Assembly: GCA_016648135.1 (NCBI GenBank)
Contig: JADDOH010000292.1
Span: 124,001 to 188,000 of the forward strand
Length of the DNA: 64,000 bases
Direction of reading: 5' to 3'
From: Agrypnia vestita
Lineage: Eukaryota; Arthropoda; Insecta; Trichoptera; Phryganeidae
The notes under the pieces: generated by a model
What the model was told of the DNA's origin: nothing
The model's database searches: none
The model's input: the letters and a program-made list of their open reading frames with translations, nothing else
Made by a program: the position numbers and the translations under genes
In this document: one piece after another, positions 62,821-64,000 of the stretch
Layout: the number at the start of each line of letters is the position of its first letter
Numbering within the stretch: the first letter of the stretch is position 1

Positions 62821-63059
62821 GCCAATATTATTGCTGATTCTAAATTGAATAATTTAGAATCATTAGAATTTAGTAAAGCTAGTAAAAGTAAACAAAATAT
62901 TATTAATAATCAATGAAATTTAACTACAAGTCAAATTTTAAAATTTTTTCCAATAATTTTGTGTAATTAAGGACTTCAGCAATAATATTTAAAATAATTT
63001 TTTAAATAATTTAGAAAAACAAGAGACATCATTCATTTCGATATTTCTACATATATATA

Positions 63060-63101
63060 ACACCCTGACGATGAAAAGGTTTTTTAGAAACATGTAGGTG
63101 T
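63060..63101 (+). ncRNA. Hammerhead-ribozyme-like motif, best-preserved copy
   Basis: ACACC-CTGACGA, stem II TGAAAA-GGT-TTTTTA, GAAAC-AT-GT-A, GGTGT. All core residues are present, stem I is five pairs, stem II six pairs including one wobble, and stem III the two-pair form (AC/GT) typical of small Penelope-associated hammerheads. Predicted cleavage follows A63096. Confidence 0.5.
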
Positions 63102-63150
63102 AATTAATCAAGTATAAGTAGATTATAACAAATAATAAAATACATTTTTA

Positions 63151-64000
63151 AAATGTCAATCAAAAAAGTTGCTCAACCAATTGAAAAAATAATACCATTT
63201 CTACTGATTAAAGAAAATCATGAAAGTGAAGTATAGGGTGATTGCTTATGGCAGAAATACAAGACGTGCTAAAAATTAAGCTTTGATTGTTTCGAGAGTA
63301 TCATACAAGTATGGAATGAGATCACTAGAATATTTGGTGCCAATGAACTGCAAGGCGCCTTTCCAACACGCCGGTCAACTCCAAAATCGGCGGTGAAATT
63401 CAGAAGGTGGTTGATGTCAAATGACATAGCCTATCTATGAAAAAATGCATGAATTGATGTGTATCTTGTGAAATTGATGTGTATCATATTATTATTTGTG
63501 ATGTTCAAAAGTAAAATGTAATATATTGCAATATTAATTGTGAAAATGTAAATGTAAAATGTAATCATACTGTAATCTTAATTGTTAAAATGGATCCTGC
63601 AGACAAACGTCTCTTTAAGAAGTTTTGTGGGGCTGGTGATGTTTAAAAAAAGATATGGAAAATAAATAGATTAAAAAATATATATCTATTAAAATAAAAA
63701 TATACATACACATTCAACAAAATAATTATTTAATTTTCAACGAATAATTCTCAGTTTGACCATTAACTCAACTACGGACTGAGCCCACAATATAATTAAA
63801 CCCTTGCAAGTACTATCTATGTTTACAATAGGTAAAAAAAATAATAAAATTATAAATAATTAGGTAAGCGTGCAAAACTAGGAAAGTATTTTTTGCACAT
63901 TTAAATCTGCCATATCGTTTTAATCTTTTTAGTTTTAGAAAGAGTTCTTTTTCACTCATTTTAAACTATTTAATTCCCATAATAATAGATATTTTAAAAT
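63151..64000. other. No gene recognised
   Basis: 63,290-63,440 has a plus-strand text (VWNEITRIFGANELQGAFPT, SAVKFRRWLMSND) that could be a retroelement end but could not be assigned; the rest is AT-rich. Confidence 0.35.

Larger units (their letters stand above)
62462..63150. mobile_element. Inverted-repeat element with ribozyme-like motifs at both inner ends
   Basis: The arms 62462-62561 and 63060-63150 are inverted copies (ACACC, the ribozyme-like core, GGTGTAATTAATCAA and onward). A LINE tail lies between them at 62645-62820. The arrangement resembles inverted terminal repeats of Penelope-like elements, but no Penelope polymerase was found. Confidence 0.5.

Noticed and set aside
62569..62916. 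115-codon plus-strand ORF
   Set aside because: It is antisense to a LINE tail that reads well on the minus strand.

Overview
The window is AT-rich nuclear DNA of an insect. The evidence is an intron-containing animal receptor gene, D34D mariner copies, interstitial TTAGG telomere-type repeats, tRNA-headed SINEs and many 5'-truncated non-LTR retrotransposon tails. The order cannot be fixed from sequence alone. A repeat load like this is common in Lepidoptera and Hemiptera.

One intact host gene was found. It lies on the minus strand at 47,968-60,324 in five coding exons whose splice phases all agree (542+779+176+319+1,373 nt = 1,063 codons with the stop). It encodes a 1,062-residue adhesion-type GPCR: signal peptide, a C-type-lectin-like N-terminal domain, a long ectodomain with an in-frame 28-residue tandem duplication, a GPS motif with the cleavage site kept, seven membrane segments and a short cytoplasmic tail. 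AATAAA signals lie on and just after the stop codon. Its introns are full of transposon debris.

Left part (1-47,940): no host protein gene was recognised. 1-1,061 is a Helentron-like repeat broken by a large inverted repeat. 4.8-5.6 kb holds two SINEs. 8.5-8.8 kb is degenerate TTAGG repeat. 8,977-10,233 is a TTAA-flanked Kolobok-like remnant. 10,564-11,250 is an RTE-like LINE tail with an 11-bp target duplication. 13.3-13.9 kb is a Helentron-like minisatellite array, with an inverted relative at 34.5-35.0 kb. A solo LTR (23,483-24,175) and a second copy (40,085-41,098) that contains a nested LINE tail are both flanked by ATAT. A mariner at 25,500-26,613 keeps its ends but has a broken transposase. 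A hAT-like MITE lies at 31,593-32,068. Tail fragments of several LINE families are scattered throughout, including one at 46,683-47,185 with a perfect 16-bp target duplication.

Three repeat systems deserve a second look. (1) A family of long inverted repeats that embed tRNA-like Pol III sequences (32.5, 35.2, 39.1 and 56.5-57.1 kb), one of them bounded by a 13-bp duplication. (2) A recurrent ~41-nt motif (21.5, 53.65, 54.4, 57.7, 62.5, 63.06 kb and decayed copies) that fits the minimal hammerhead-ribozyme core known from Penelope-like elements. (3) A 538-bp near-perfect palindrome inside receptor intron 3, flanked by TA, with partial copies elsewhere in the window.
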